The notes: generated by a model from the letters alone, not told the origin. Positions 1 to 5,997 are shown, counted from the stretch's first letter. The stretch is DNA of 15,323 nucleotides from Candidatus Peregrinibacteria bacterium (GCA_016866815.1 VGKZ01000014.1:1-15323); one strand, 5' to 3'. Program-made: numbers and translations.

Positions 1-7
1 CAGACTT

Positions 8-34
8 CGAAATCCTCGCAATCCTCGCAGACCT
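8..34. repeat. three tandem 9-bp units upstream of ruvB
   Basis: The units CGAAATCCT, CGCAATCCT and CGCAGACCT follow each other without a gap just before ruvB. The same 9-bp periodicity recurs at 8003-8038 and 13551-13586. Function is unknown. The rest of 1-62 shows only a weak promoter-like element (TGCTACCAT at 45-53) before the ruvB ATG. Confidence 0.55.
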
Positions 35-62
35 CCCCTTCTCCTGCTACCATCATCTCCTC

Positions 63-1106
63 ATGACTCTCAAGCGCACCGCGCGGGCTGAACCGGTGAT
101 CGAGCCGACGAAAACGGCGGGGGAGCAAGATGTACTGGATGCCGGCCTGCGTCCGAAGTCTCTTGCGGAGTACGTCGGTCAGAGTGACATCAAAGGACAC
201 CTCCTCGTGCACATCGCTGCAGCCAGGAAGCGCAGCGAGCCTCTGGGGCATGCGCTCCTGCATGGCCCTCCCGGTCTGGGGAAAACGACGCTCGCCCATA
301 TCATCGCACGAGAGATGCATGCGCAGGTGCGTGTGACGTCAGGTCCGGCGATCGAGAAGCCGGGAGATCTTGCATCACTGCTGACAAACCTGGAGCGCGG
401 CGACGTTCTTTTCATCGATGAAATCCACCGAATGCGCCCGGTGATCGAAGAGGTGCTCTACAGCGCAATGGAGGATTTCGCTCTGGACCTCGTCATCGGC
501 AAGGGGCCGACGGCACGGTCGATGCGTTTGGACTTGAAGCCCTTCACGCTTGTCGGAGCGACGACGAAGATCGGCTCCGTGAGTGCTCCTCTCCGCGACC
601 GCTTCACGCACAACTTCAAACTGGGTTTTTACAACACTATCGAAATGGAGCAGATCGTGGAACGTACTGCGGGGATTTTGAACGTACCGCTGGACGAAGG
701 TGCTGCACGGCTCATCGCATGTTCCTGCCGTGCCACCCCGCGTATAGCCAATCGTCTGGTCCGCAGTATCCGGGACTTCGCCCAGGTGAAAGACGAGGAC
801 CGCATCAGCCGTGACCGCGCGGAGCGCACGCTCCGCTCTCTGGGTGTCGATGAACGCGGACTCGACAGCACCGATCGCATGATTCTCTCCGCCATCATCG
901 AGAAATTCGCAGGAGGGCCCGTGGGGCTTTCGACGCTCGCAGCAGCGACGGCGGAGGAGCCGGATACGCTCGAGGACGTCTACGAGCCGTACCTCATGCA
1001 GTGCGGGTATCTGCAGCGCACTGCGAAGGGGAGAGTGGTGACGCCGCTGGCATATGAGGTCTTGGAGATGGCCATGCCCAGCGATGCGCAGAAAGCCCTA
1101 TGGTAA
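63..1106 (+). CDS. ruvB: Holliday junction branch migration ATPase RuvB
   Basis: RuvB is the hexameric AAA+ motor that, with RuvA, drives branch migration of Holliday junctions before RuvC cleavage. The 347-residue product has the normal family length. Visible motifs are Walker A GPPGLGKTT at residues 68-76, Walker B with DEIH at 119-122, sensor 1 GATTK at 165-169, the arginine-finger segment LRDRF at 177-181 and sensor 2 around RATPRIANRL at 223-232. A winged-helix C-terminal domain follows, with EPYLMQCGYLQRT at 308-320. The ATG at 63 has no Shine-Dalgarno site. The preceding TGCTACCAT is a weak extended -10, so a short-leader or leaderless mRNA is possible but less clear than for other genes here. 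ruvA and ruvC are not in the window. The gene ends 7 bp before an inverted repeat array. Confidence 0.96.
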   Translation: MTLKRTARAEPVIEPTKTAGEQDVLDAGLRPKSLAEYVGQSDIKGHLLVHIAAARKRSEPLGHALLHGPPGLGKTTLAHIIAREMHAQVRVTSGPAIEKPGDLASLLTNLERGDVLFIDEIHRMRPVIEEVLYSAMEDFALDLVIGKGPTARSMRLDLKPFTLVGATTKIGSVSAPLRDRFTHNFKLGFYNTIEMEQIVERTAGILNVPLDEGAARLIACSCRATPRIANRLVRSIRDFAQVKDEDRISRDRAERTLRSLGVDERGLDSTDRMILSAIIEKFAGGPVGLSTLAAATAEEPDTLEDVYEPYLMQCGYLQRTAKGRVVTPLAYEVLEMAMPSDAQKALW

Positions 1107-1112
1107 TTTGTT

Positions 1113-1133
1113 ATTCGTGATTCGTGATTCGTG
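1113..1133. repeat. three 7-bp units (ATTCGTG), inverted partner of the next array
   Basis: ATTCGTG occurs three times in tandem right behind the ruvB stop. Its reverse complement CACGAAT is part of the array starting at 1155, so the two can pair into a hairpin. That may act as a terminator for ruvB, though there is no clear T-run. Confidence 0.75.
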
Positions 1134-1154
1134 AGCTATCTTCCTACTATCCGG

Positions 1155-1238
1155 ATCACGAATCCCGAATCACGGATCACGAATCCCGAATCACGGATCA
1201 CGAATCCCGAATCACGGATCACGAATCCCGAATCACGG
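1155..1238. repeat. tandem array: four 21-bp units, each three 7-mers
   Basis: Twelve consecutive 7-mers run as ATCACGA, ATCCCGA, ATCACGG, repeated four times exactly. The higher-order period is 21 bp, so reading frames cross it without a stop and give spurious heptapeptide repeats (NPESRIT or ITDHESR). It ends 3 bp before the promoter of the transporter gene. No spacers are present, so it is not a CRISPR array. Confidence 0.95.
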
Positions 1239-1241
1239 ATA

Positions 1242-1250
1242 TGGTATGCT
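1242..1250 (+). promoter_or_regulatory. extended -10 promoter, leaderless start at 1257
   Basis: TGGTATGCT is a TGN plus TATNNT extended -10. Its last base is 6 nt before the ATG at 1257, which puts the expected transcription start on the A of the start codon. No -35 or Shine-Dalgarno site is visible. Confidence 0.75.
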
Positions 1251-1256
1251 GCGCCT

Positions 1257-1691
1257 ATGTCTACTCATACGGTAGGGCTTCTCATAGGCGGCATCCTTCC
1301 TGCGGTGATGTTCGGGTTCTCGAACGTATTTCTGAAGGCGGGAACGCAGCAGGGCGTCTCGACATCCGTAGCTATTTTTATGATCGGAGGGGCCGTCATG
1401 GTCACCGGTGTCATCCTTTTCTTCGTTTTGCCCGGGCGTGAATTCCACGGGGCCGGATTTTCGTTCCTCATGGGGCTTTGCTGGTCCGTTGGTGTTGCCT
1501 GCGCCACGGTCGCTCTGCAGAGGTTTCAGATCCCTCTCTCGAGTCTCGTGCCGCTCTTCAATCTCAATACACTGATCTCCGTGTTGCTGGCGCTCTGGAT
1601 TTTTGCGGAATGGAAACAGGTGCAGGTGCCGCAGCTTCTCTTCGGCGCATTGCTGATCGTCGCGGGAGGAGTGATGGTTGCACGGGCATAA
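1257..1691 (+). CDS. half-size EamA/DMT-type membrane transporter
   Basis: The 144-residue product is hydrophobic, with about five predicted membrane helices near residues 6-27, 36-58, 66-87, 95-116 and 124-142. It resembles a single EamA unit of the drug/metabolite transporter superfamily. Most EamA transporters have ten helices in two repeats, so this one would need to dimerise. The substrate cannot be told. The start at 1257 follows from the extended -10 exactly 6 nt upstream. An in-frame ATG at 1131 would translate the 21-bp array and is rejected. The gene converges on the glycosyltransferase with 15 bp between stop codons. Confidence 0.8.
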   Translation: MSTHTVGLLIGGILPAVMFGFSNVFLKAGTQQGVSTSVAIFMIGGAVMVTGVILFFVLPGREFHGAGFSFLMGLCWSVGVACATVALQRFQIPLSSLVPLFNLNTLISVLLALWIFAEWKQVQVPQLLFGALLIVAGGVMVARA

Positions 1692-1706
1692 TGTATATAT
1701 TTTGTA

Positions 1707-2831
1707 TTACATTTGACTGACAGCATTTCGGATACTTTCTTCGAATTTCTTCCGAGTGAATTCCATTGCCCGTGCGCGGCACGCTTCACGCGTGTAGACA
1801 TCTTTGCGGAATCCTGCCAGTGCGTTTTGCAGAGATTGCGATGTTGCATCGGTGAAGAATGCACCGGTTTTTCCTTCGACAATTGTTTCCAGAGCGCCGC
1901 CTTTTCCGTAGGCGATCACCGGTGTGCCGCAGCTCATCGCTTCGAGCGGCGTGATGCCGAAGTCTTCTTCGCCCGGGAACAGGAGTGCCTTCGCATCGGT
2001 CATCAGGTCGCGCAGCTCGTCGTTCTGCCGGTATCCGTAGAACTCAATTGTCGGTCCGGCAAGACGCTCGAGTTTTTCTCTCTCCGGTCCTTCACCGACG
2101 ATCTTGAGATGCACTCCGAGCGCATTGCACGCGCTGATTGCCAGGTCGATGCGCTTGTATGCGGCGAGGGTGGAGACGATGAGGAAGTAGGGGGTGAGGT
2201 TAGGGCGTAGGGGGTAGGGGGTAGGGCTTTGAGTGAGCCACGCGTCATCGACGAACGGGTAGACGACGTCGCTTTCCCTGCGCCAGTAGAGTTCGATGCG
2301 TCTCTGCACTGTTCTCGAGGCAGCGAGCAGCATGTCCGGCCGTGCTGCGGCTTCCGCATCCCATGTGCGTAATCTGTGGAACGTGCGCTGCAGGTAGCGC
2401 TTCTTCAGCGGCCCCAGCACACCTTTGCCGGCGCGCTCCACGATGTCGTGTGTCCTGTCCCACAGGTAGCGGGCGGGGGAGTTCACGTAGCAGAGGTGCT
2501 TGGGTTTTCCATTCGTGATGATGCCGTGGGCAAATGCCGACGAAGAGGAAATGACGAGATCGAATTCCGAAAAATCGAAGGACTCGATCATCGAAGGGAA
2601 GTGGCGGAGGTACAGATGATGATTGAGGCGACAGGGCGTAGGGAGTAGGGCGTAGGGTGTAGGGCTTTGCGCAGTGCGAACGCGTTCTTTCGGAAATATG
2701 CCTCCCAGCTTCCTTTCGTCGTAGAGGAGAGTGTAGATCGGCGCGTCCGGAAACATGTCTGCAAGACACACGAGCACCTTCTCGGCACCGCCGCGCATGG
2801 TCAGGAGTTCATGGACAAGTGCAACCTTCAT
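1707..2831 (-). CDS. family-4 glycosyltransferase with two repeat-encoded inserts
   Basis: This cytoplasmic GT-B glycosyltransferase (374 residues) resembles the WbaZ-like mannosyltransferase group that extends surface polysaccharides from a nucleotide sugar. The N-terminal glycine-rich motif MRGGAEKVL is at residues 12-20 and the donor-site E-x7-E motif is within EEDFGITPLEAMSCG (E289 and E297). Residues about 56-68 (SPTPYALLPTPCR) and 202-214 (SPTPYPLRPNLTP) are proline-rich, similar to each other, and encoded by 7-bp tandem repeats. They sit where relatives usually have other linker sequence. The ATG at 2831 follows TAAGCT by 6 nt, and no Shine-Dalgarno site is seen. It lies downstream of the GIY-YIG gene on the same strand. 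Acceptor and donor are unknown. Confidence 0.88.
   Translation of the reverse strand: MKVALVHELLTMRGGAEKVLVCLADMFPDAPIYTLLYDERKLGGIFPKERVRTAQSPTPYALLPTPCRLNHHLYLRHFPSMIESFDFSEFDLVISSSSAFAHGIITNGKPKHLCYVNSPARYLWDRTHDIVERAGKGVLGPLKKRYLQRTFHRLRTWDAEAAARPDMLLAASRTVQRRIELYWRRESDVVYPFVDDAWLTQSPTPYPLRPNLTPYFLIVSTLAAYKRIDLAISACNALGVHLKIVGEGPEREKLERLAGPTIEFYGYRQNDELRDLMTDAKALLFPGEEDFGITPLEAMSCGTPVIAYGKGGALETIVEGKTGAFFTDATSQSLQNALAGFRKDVYTREACRARAMEFTRKKFEESIRNAVSQM
2187..2227. repeat. 7-bp periodic array inside the glycosyltransferase gene
   Basis: On the + strand it is built of GTAGGGG/GTAGGGC units with one degenerate unit (GTGAGGT) and one 6-base unit (TAGGGC), ending in GTAGGGCTTTG. It encodes roughly residues 202-214 on the minus strand. 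The same ending closes the array at 2631-2665. Confidence 0.85.
2631..2665. repeat. second 7-bp periodic array inside the glycosyltransferase gene
   Basis: Five 7-mers are present: ACAGGGC, GTAGGGA, GTAGGGC, GTAGGGT, GTAGGGC, followed by TTTG. They encode residues about 56-67 on the minus strand. It is clearly the same repeat family as 2187-2227. Confidence 0.88.
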
Positions 2832-2837
2832 GGAAGC

Positions 2838-2843
2838 AGCTTA
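2838..2843 (-). promoter_or_regulatory. -10 element, possible leaderless start at 2831
   Basis: TAAGCT on the minus strand is followed by 6 nt and then ATG, the same spacing as the better matches in this window. The TGN extension is absent (AGG instead), so this is a weaker call. Confidence 0.45.
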
Positions 2844-2875
2844 CCTGTCCTCCGTAGCCTTGGCGAAGGAGGATC

Positions 2876-2896
2876 GCTTATCGCTTACAGCTTATA
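2876..2896. repeat. 7-bp periodic array over the 3' end of the GIY-YIG gene
   Basis: GCTTATC, GCTTACA and GCTTATA follow in tandem, then GCTC. On the minus strand this codes the last residues and stop of the GIY-YIG gene (SYKL-stop), so the array has replaced or created the end of that reading frame. Confidence 0.75.
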
Positions 2897-3154
2897 GCTC
2901 TTTCGTTTCTTCTTTCTCTTTATCAATATTTCCTTCTCCTCCCGCTTCCACCCCTTCACCTCCGCCTCCCGTTTTCGCGCAGCAGAGAGTGTTCTGCATC
3001 TTTCACTGTAGATGATCTTCACGGGTCGGCGACTCCGTGTGTATTTGGCTCCGGTACCGGCATTGTGCTTCGCCTCCCGTTCTTCAAGGTTGATGCATGT
3101 TCCGCAGTACAACGTCTGATCTCTGCAGCGCGCGATGTAGAAGAAGTGGGGCAC
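2885..3154 (-). CDS. GIY-YIG domain protein (UPF0213 family)
   Basis: This 89-residue protein consists of one GIY-YIG nuclease domain of the UPF0213/YhbQ type. The FYIARC (5-10) and LYCGTC (15-20) strands correspond to the GIY and YIG motifs, here degenerate. R26 and N31 in EEREAKHNAG and E64 in REAEVKGWK match the usual catalytic helix and metal-binding glutamate. Family members are small and mostly uncharacterised; nucleic-acid cleavage is inferred from the fold. The lysine-rich tail KRKKKRKSYKL is unusual and its last residues come from a 7-bp repeat. The start is GTG at 3154, supported by an extended -10 seven bases upstream. The glycosyltransferase follows 53 bp downstream on the same strand. 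Confidence 0.88.
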   Translation of the reverse strand: MPHFFYIARCRDQTLYCGTCINLEEREAKHNAGTGAKYTRSRRPVKIIYSERCRTLSAARKREAEVKGWKREEKEILIKRKKKRKSYKL

Positions 3155-3161
3155 GCCGGAA

Positions 3162-3170
3162 AGTATAGCA
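3162..3170 (-). promoter_or_regulatory. extended -10 promoter, leaderless GTG start at 3154
   Basis: TGCTATACT on the minus strand is a near-perfect extended -10 with seven bases between it and the GTG start. There is no Shine-Dalgarno site. Confidence 0.7.
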
Positions 3171-3205
3171 ATACTGCCGCAGTCTCTGGACTTGGCGAAT
3201 TCTCA

Positions 3206-3214
3206 TGCTACGTT
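3206..3214 (+). promoter_or_regulatory. extended -10 promoter, leaderless start at 3221
   Basis: TGCTACGTT matches the TGN extension with a weaker hexamer (TACGTT) and has exactly 6 nt to the ATG at 3221. Confidence 0.5.
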
Positions 3215-3220
3215 GCCCGC

Positions 3221-3721
3221 ATGGCCCTTCGTACAGTATCGGCACTGATTCTCCTACCGCTTTTCGTATCTGCCGCTTCGTCGGATGCCGTTCGGTTGTG
3301 CCGTGATAATGCGTTAATTTCCCGGCTCGTTGCCGAAGAGCGTGCTGAGCAGAATTACCTTCGGAAGCTGGATGAGGCCCGTGAGCGAGCTGCTCAGGAT
3401 TACCAGAGCCTGCTTGTGATGAGCAGTCTCGATCAGCGTAAGGAGCAGAGAAAATTCATCAAAGAGCGCTTCAGGAATTCGGAGAAGTTTGAGCGCGATC
3501 AGCGAAAAGCGTCGATACGATCGGCGAAGGATGCGGAGAAGTCGGCCCGTGAGCGGTGCAAGTCACAGACGGGAAAGGGGATTGGTGAAGTCTGTTTCAG
3601 CTCCGGCGAATGCCAGTCGGATCTGCGGTGCTCCACGGAGAGAGGCGATTGTCAGCGGGTGTGCCAAAACCCCAGTGACGTCTGTATTCTGGTGTGCAGC
3701 GGGCGGTGCGAGAGGCGCTAG
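3221..3721 (+). CDS. secreted coiled-coil protein with C-terminal Cys-rich module
   Basis: The 166-residue product begins with a signal peptide (MALRTVSALI then LLPLFVSAAS, cleavage probably near residue 19-20). A charged, helical, probably coiled-coil segment spans about 25-112 and is bounded by C27 and C113. The C-terminal part, about 120-166, holds eight cysteines (125, 131, 137, 144, 148, 155, 159, 163) and resembles small disulfide-rich extracellular modules. The helical part is paralogous to the product of the gene at 6770-7138: both have LCxDNA near the start, a QNY, a QRK block and a final CK, with almost the same distance between the two bounding cysteines. The start is chosen from the signal peptide and the upstream -10; an in-frame ATG at 3065 would bury the signal peptide. 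Function is unknown. Confidence 0.8.
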   Translation: MALRTVSALILLPLFVSAASSDAVRLCRDNALISRLVAEERAEQNYLRKLDEARERAAQDYQSLLVMSSLDQRKEQRKFIKERFRNSEKFERDQRKASIRSAKDAEKSARERCKSQTGKGIGEVCFSSGECQSDLRCSTERGDCQRVCQNPSDVCILVCSGRCERR

Positions 3722-3728
3722 GGGTGGG

Positions 3729-3734
3729 TACTAT
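3729..3734 (+). promoter_or_regulatory. -10 element before the small gene at 3740
   Basis: TACTAT preceded by TGGG lies 5 nt upstream of the ATG at 3740. It fits the leaderless pattern with one base less spacing. Confidence 0.4.
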
Positions 3735-3739
3735 AGCGC

Positions 3740-3958
3740 ATGAATTTGAATGAGAGTATGCTATTAGGCATGACGAATATTATTGAAAAGTACAGCATGC
3801 AAAATTCCCCAGTTCCTCTTCCGACATTGGAGGAACTCTACCGAGCAATTGATAATCCCGAAGGAGCAGATGGAAAATTGAAAAGGTATATCGAATTGCG
3901 CCCTGCAATGGTAGAGAATCTGAAGAGTATACGGGGTATCCTTACAGGTAACGAATGA
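3740..3958 (+). CDS. hypothetical 72-residue protein
   Basis: I do not recognise this product. It is soluble-looking, with a helical C-terminal half (LEELYRAIDNPEGADGKLKR and onward) and no membrane segment or cysteine. It starts 18 bp after the preceding secreted-protein gene and stops 2 bp before the 3' end of the convergent tRNA-Lys. Support for coding is the plausible composition and a -10 element just upstream. Further ATGs at 3761 and 3770 are possible starts. It could be a chance ORF. Confidence 0.5.
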   Translation: MNLNESMLLGMTNIIEKYSMQNSPVPLPTLEELYRAIDNPEGADGKLKRYIELRPAMVENLKSIRGILTGNE

Positions 3959-3960
3959 TT

Positions 3961-4035
3961 TGGTGGGTCGGGAGGGATTTGAACCCTCGGCCAATGCCTT
4001 AAAAGGGCACTGCTCTACCACTGAGCTACCGACCC
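3961..4035 (-). tRNA. tRNA-Lys (anticodon TTT)
   Basis: The minus strand folds into a full cloverleaf. The acceptor is GGGTCGG pairing with CCGACCC, then discriminator A and an encoded CCA. The D arm contains GCTCAGTGGTAGAGC, the anticodon stem is GTGCC/GGCAT with loop CTTTTAA (anticodon TTT), and the T arm is GAGGG-TTCAAAT-CCCTC. Fragments matching its 5' end (4091-4105) and 3' end (5984-5997, opposite strand) lie nearby. Confidence 0.95.
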
Positions 4036-4090
4036 AGAGAATGCACTTGAGAGCAAGGAACAGGAGAGGGATCGAGCAGGCGTTTTTGTA

Positions 4091-4105
4091 CTGAGCTACC
4101 GATCC
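4091..4105 (-). pseudogene. tRNA-Lys 5'-end fragment
   Basis: On the minus strand GGATCGGTAGCTCAG matches the first 15 nt of the tRNA-Lys gene (GGGTCGGTAGCTCAG) with one mismatch, 70 bp further upstream. The sequence then diverges, so this is a remnant: a decayed tandem copy, or a junction left by insertion next to the tRNA. Confidence 0.6.
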
Positions 4106-4114
4106 ATATGAGCA

Positions 4115-4519
4115 CTATAAACCATGCATTGTTGCTGTTCCATAAGGATTTCTTTCATTACAGCATCCAGCTCGCGATGGCGAAGTAGACGGTGACAGAG
4201 AGAATGTCCTGCAGGATGGTCGCGATGGGGCCGCTTGCATTCGCCAGATCCAGTTTTCTTTGCCGAACAGGAACGGTATGAGAAGGCCGGAGACCATGGA
4301 GGAGATGATGGCCGCGCCAAGAGAGAGACCGATGTCGGAGCATGCGTGACGGGCATGGCCAATTTCGTCCGAAAACTCCTCATCTTCTTTGAGTTTGCGA
4401 TAATAGGCGTCCTTGGAGATATTGGCATACAGACACGCTTCTTCCACGGTCACGTCCAGCTTGAAGGCCTCAGTGAGTTTCCGTACAACTTCATCTGTCA
4501 TAACGGTTGGTCTGGCCAT
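4115..4519 (-). CDS. small HTH protein (phage terminase small-subunit-like) fused to the mgtE remnant
   Basis: The first 55-60 residues (MARPTVMTDEVVRKL..., then EEACLYANISKDAYYRKLKE at 27-46) look like the helix-turn-helix DNA-binding domain of phage terminase small subunits and related orphan HTH proteins. From about residue 60 the frame runs into a membrane segment that belongs to MgtE and then, after the frameshift near residue 88, into out-of-frame sequence to residue 134. The start ATG at 4519 lies 11 bp after the stop of the upstream gene on the same strand, so the two are probably co-transcribed. Only the HTH part is likely meaningful. It suggests mobile-element ancestry for this block. 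Confidence 0.6.
   Translation of the reverse strand: MARPTVMTDEVVRKLTEAFKLDVTVEEACLYANISKDAYYRKLKEDEEFSDEIGHARHACSDIGLSLGAAIISSMVSGLLIPFLFGKENWIWRMQAAPSRPSCRTFSLSPSTSPSRAGCCNERNPYGTATMHGL
4158..4345 (-). pseudogene. mgtE: 3' fragment of mgtE (magnesium transporter), frameshifted
   Basis: Two frames together encode the last two membrane helices of an MgtE-type magnesium channel/transporter. One frame gives SLGAAIISSMVSGLLIPFLF and the next gives LDLANASGPIATILQDILSV, continuing TVYFAIASWML then stop. ASGP between the final helices is typical of MgtE C-termini. The shift falls at an A-rich run (minus-strand AAAGAAAAC, about 4252-4260); restoring one base gives GKEKLDLANASGP and one continuous frame. 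The cytoplasmic N and CBS domains and the first helices are missing. The fragment is joined in frame to the HTH gene upstream, so it is a chimeric remnant. A sequencing or assembly indel could explain the shift but not the missing N-terminal domains. Confidence 0.72.
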
Positions 4520-4530
4520 TGAGCCATAGA

Positions 4531-5784
4531 CTACTCTCTCTTGAGAGTTGCACGAACCTGAGCCGCTTCCTGCTCGTCCCTCCATTGCTGGTGGTGTGCC
4601 TCCGACAGTCCGTCAAATCTAGTGTCCGCGAGTGTGACACCGCCTTCTCCATTTTCTTTCCAAGCCTCAAACTTGCCCATCAACCTATCACATTCCTCAA
4701 AATGACCTTGGAGGATTTGCCTTGCAGCCCCCTCTGACAAACCTGCTTTTTCCTCCAATGCCTTGAGTACAAAAGGCACATAATCTTTGTGATAGCCGCT
4801 CTCTCTTTTCCATGTAGCAAATGCCTCATCAATAGCTGCATACACAGCAGTATCAAGTGGCGGAAGCCTCATGTTCTGACGAAACTCTGCTGCTGCTTTT
4901 GTGCGATACACATTCCAAAAAGCTGGGTCACCCACAGCTTCGGGAGTGAGCCGCCACAGCATGTGCATATTTCCAACTGAGTGCAGAATGTTGCTGGGAT
5001 GTACACCAACGTATGGGGGCAGATAATCACAGCCATCTTCCCGAGCAATCATGACTTCGCCTTCGCCTTCCAAGTGACCCGATAACCTCTGCGGGTTTGA
5101 GATTTTGTAGATTGGATATGCGGTTTTTGGATGAGCCGTATCTTTCTCCTCCTGCAAGTCTACCTGCGTGACGAAACCATTTTGTGCATCAACATAGACG
5201 ATTTTCCCATTAGCAAGAGTTAGTATGGCAATCGCGTGTCCTCTAGCGTATCCACTTTGGAATGTCAGCTGAGGAACGCCTTGCAGTTTTTCTTGTAAGC
5301 ACCACGCGCTGAGTGAACAATCAATTCCTTCAACTTCTCTCGCAAGAGAAGGGAGGAAGCCACTGTCACCACCATTTTGTACTCTGCTGATGATTGCAAT
5401 GTACTGATAAATCAACTGCACTTGCAGAGCCGCAACGTCTTCTGGACTTTTTGCTTTGCCAATCTCTTCTCGCAGCTCTGCAGCTCTCCTGTTGAATGGT
5501 TCTGGATTGACTGTTCCCAGCCGTGCTGCAAGTTGTTCAGGAAGACCATGTAAGTCTTGGAGCATCTGCGCCTCAAGTCGCTTCTGATAGTTTGCACCAG
5601 TGAGTGAGGCATCCATTGTCTTGCGATCGCTAAAAGCCTCTGCAGTGATCTGTGCGAACTTTGCAGAATCCCGCTCTGATAAGGCTTCTCTTGCCGTTTC
5701 TTGACTTGGTTCCATTGCTCTTTTTTCTTGATGTTCAGCAATGCCATTTTCCTCTTTTCCAACAGTATCTTCATTCAATTTCAT
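4531..5784 (-). CDS. uncharacterised protein with possible Cys-His-Asp hydrolase core
   Basis: The 417-residue product is not a family I can name. A hydrophilic N-terminal region (1-60) is followed by a helical part. A core follows in which C156 (GIDCSLSAWCLQEKL), H183 (RGHAIAIL) and D199 (KIVYVDAQNGF) come in the order and context of transglutaminase/papain-fold enzymes: Cys at a helix start, His and Asp on successive strands. A C-terminal helical region (about 310-417) is rich in Glu and aromatic residues. No signal peptide or membrane helix is seen. The start at 5784 is chosen because TGGTATAAT lies 6 nt upstream; an in-frame extension to 5925 would translate a hairpin region. Codons favour A/T at third positions (AAA, GAA, AAT, ATT), unlike the neighbours. 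The HTH/mgtE chimera follows 11 bp downstream. Confidence 0.72.
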   Translation of the reverse strand: MKLNEDTVGKEENGIAEHQEKRAMEPSQETAREALSERDSAKFAQITAEAFSDRKTMDASLTGANYQKRLEAQMLQDLHGLPEQLAARLGTVNPEPFNRRAAELREEIGKAKSPEDVAALQVQLIYQYIAIISRVQNGGDSGFLPSLAREVEGIDCSLSAWCLQEKLQGVPQLTFQSGYARGHAIAILTLANGKIVYVDAQNGFVTQVDLQEEKDTAHPKTAYPIYKISNPQRLSGHLEGEGEVMIAREDGCDYLPPYVGVHPSNILHSVGNMHMLWRLTPEAVGDPAFWNVYRTKAAAEFRQNMRLPPLDTAVYAAIDEAFATWKRESGYHKDYVPFVLKALEEKAGLSEGAARQILQGHFEECDRLMGKFEAWKENGEGGVTLADTRFDGLSEAHHQQWRDEQEAAQVRATLKRE

Positions 5785-5790
5785 AAACAT

Positions 5791-5799
5791 ATTATACCA
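5791..5799 (-). promoter_or_regulatory. consensus extended -10, leaderless start at 5784
   Basis: TGGTATAAT on the minus strand is a perfect TATAAT with TG extension, 6 nt from the ATG at 5784. A second in-frame ATG at 5790 directly abuts the hexamer and would lie upstream of the expected transcript start. Confidence 0.8.
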
Positions 5800-5882
5800 T
5801 AAAATTAGTAAGAACGTCGATACCTCCTGTTCCAGCCTTATTTCGTAGTGAGCAACGCAGCGGAAGCGGAGTGAGTCGAAGA

Positions 5883-5923
5883 GCCCCTCCCCGCGAAGCT
5901 CTCTCGTAAGAGCGAAGTGGGGC
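5883..5923. repeat. imperfect palindrome in the intergenic region
   Basis: GCCCC (5883-5887) pairs with GGGGC (5919-5923), and inside it GCTCT (5898-5902) pairs with AGAGC (5909-5913). It lies upstream of both divergent transcription units of this block. Function is unknown. The flanking 5840-5880 is rich in GNAGCG-type runs but holds no gene. Confidence 0.45.
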
Positions 5924-5983
5924 ATTCGTACCAGAGCCTGCTTTCGCAGCGTTTATTATTTTGAGAGTTCAAGCCTGCTGTGG

Positions 5984-5997
5984 CCCTCCCGACCCAC
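5984..5997 (+). other. 14-bp match to the tRNA-Lys 3' end
   Basis: CCCTCCCGACCCAC is identical to the T-stem/acceptor 3' side of tRNA-Lys (minus strand of 3963-3976) but lies on the opposite strand. A GAGAGTTCAAG resembling a T-loop occurs 12 bp before it (5962-5972). It may be a tRNA-derived remnant at the edge of the accessory block, or chance. Confidence 0.4.

Noticed and set aside
1155..1238. CRISPR array
   Set aside because: The repeats are directly contiguous with no unique spacers, and no cas genes are near.
1131..1256. N-terminal extension of the transporter through the 21-bp array (NPESRIT repeats)
   Set aside because: The array has period 21, so any frame stays open. The extended -10 at 1242-1250 lies inside this stretch and points to the ATG at 1257.
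3764..4021. Minus-strand ORF containing AEGSNPSRPTK
   Set aside because: It translates tRNA-Lys and then runs antisense to the small gene at 3740.
5785..5925. N-terminal extension of the Cys-His-Asp protein
   Set aside because: It would translate the promoter and an imperfect palindrome; the consensus -10 at 5791-5799 fixes the start at 5784.
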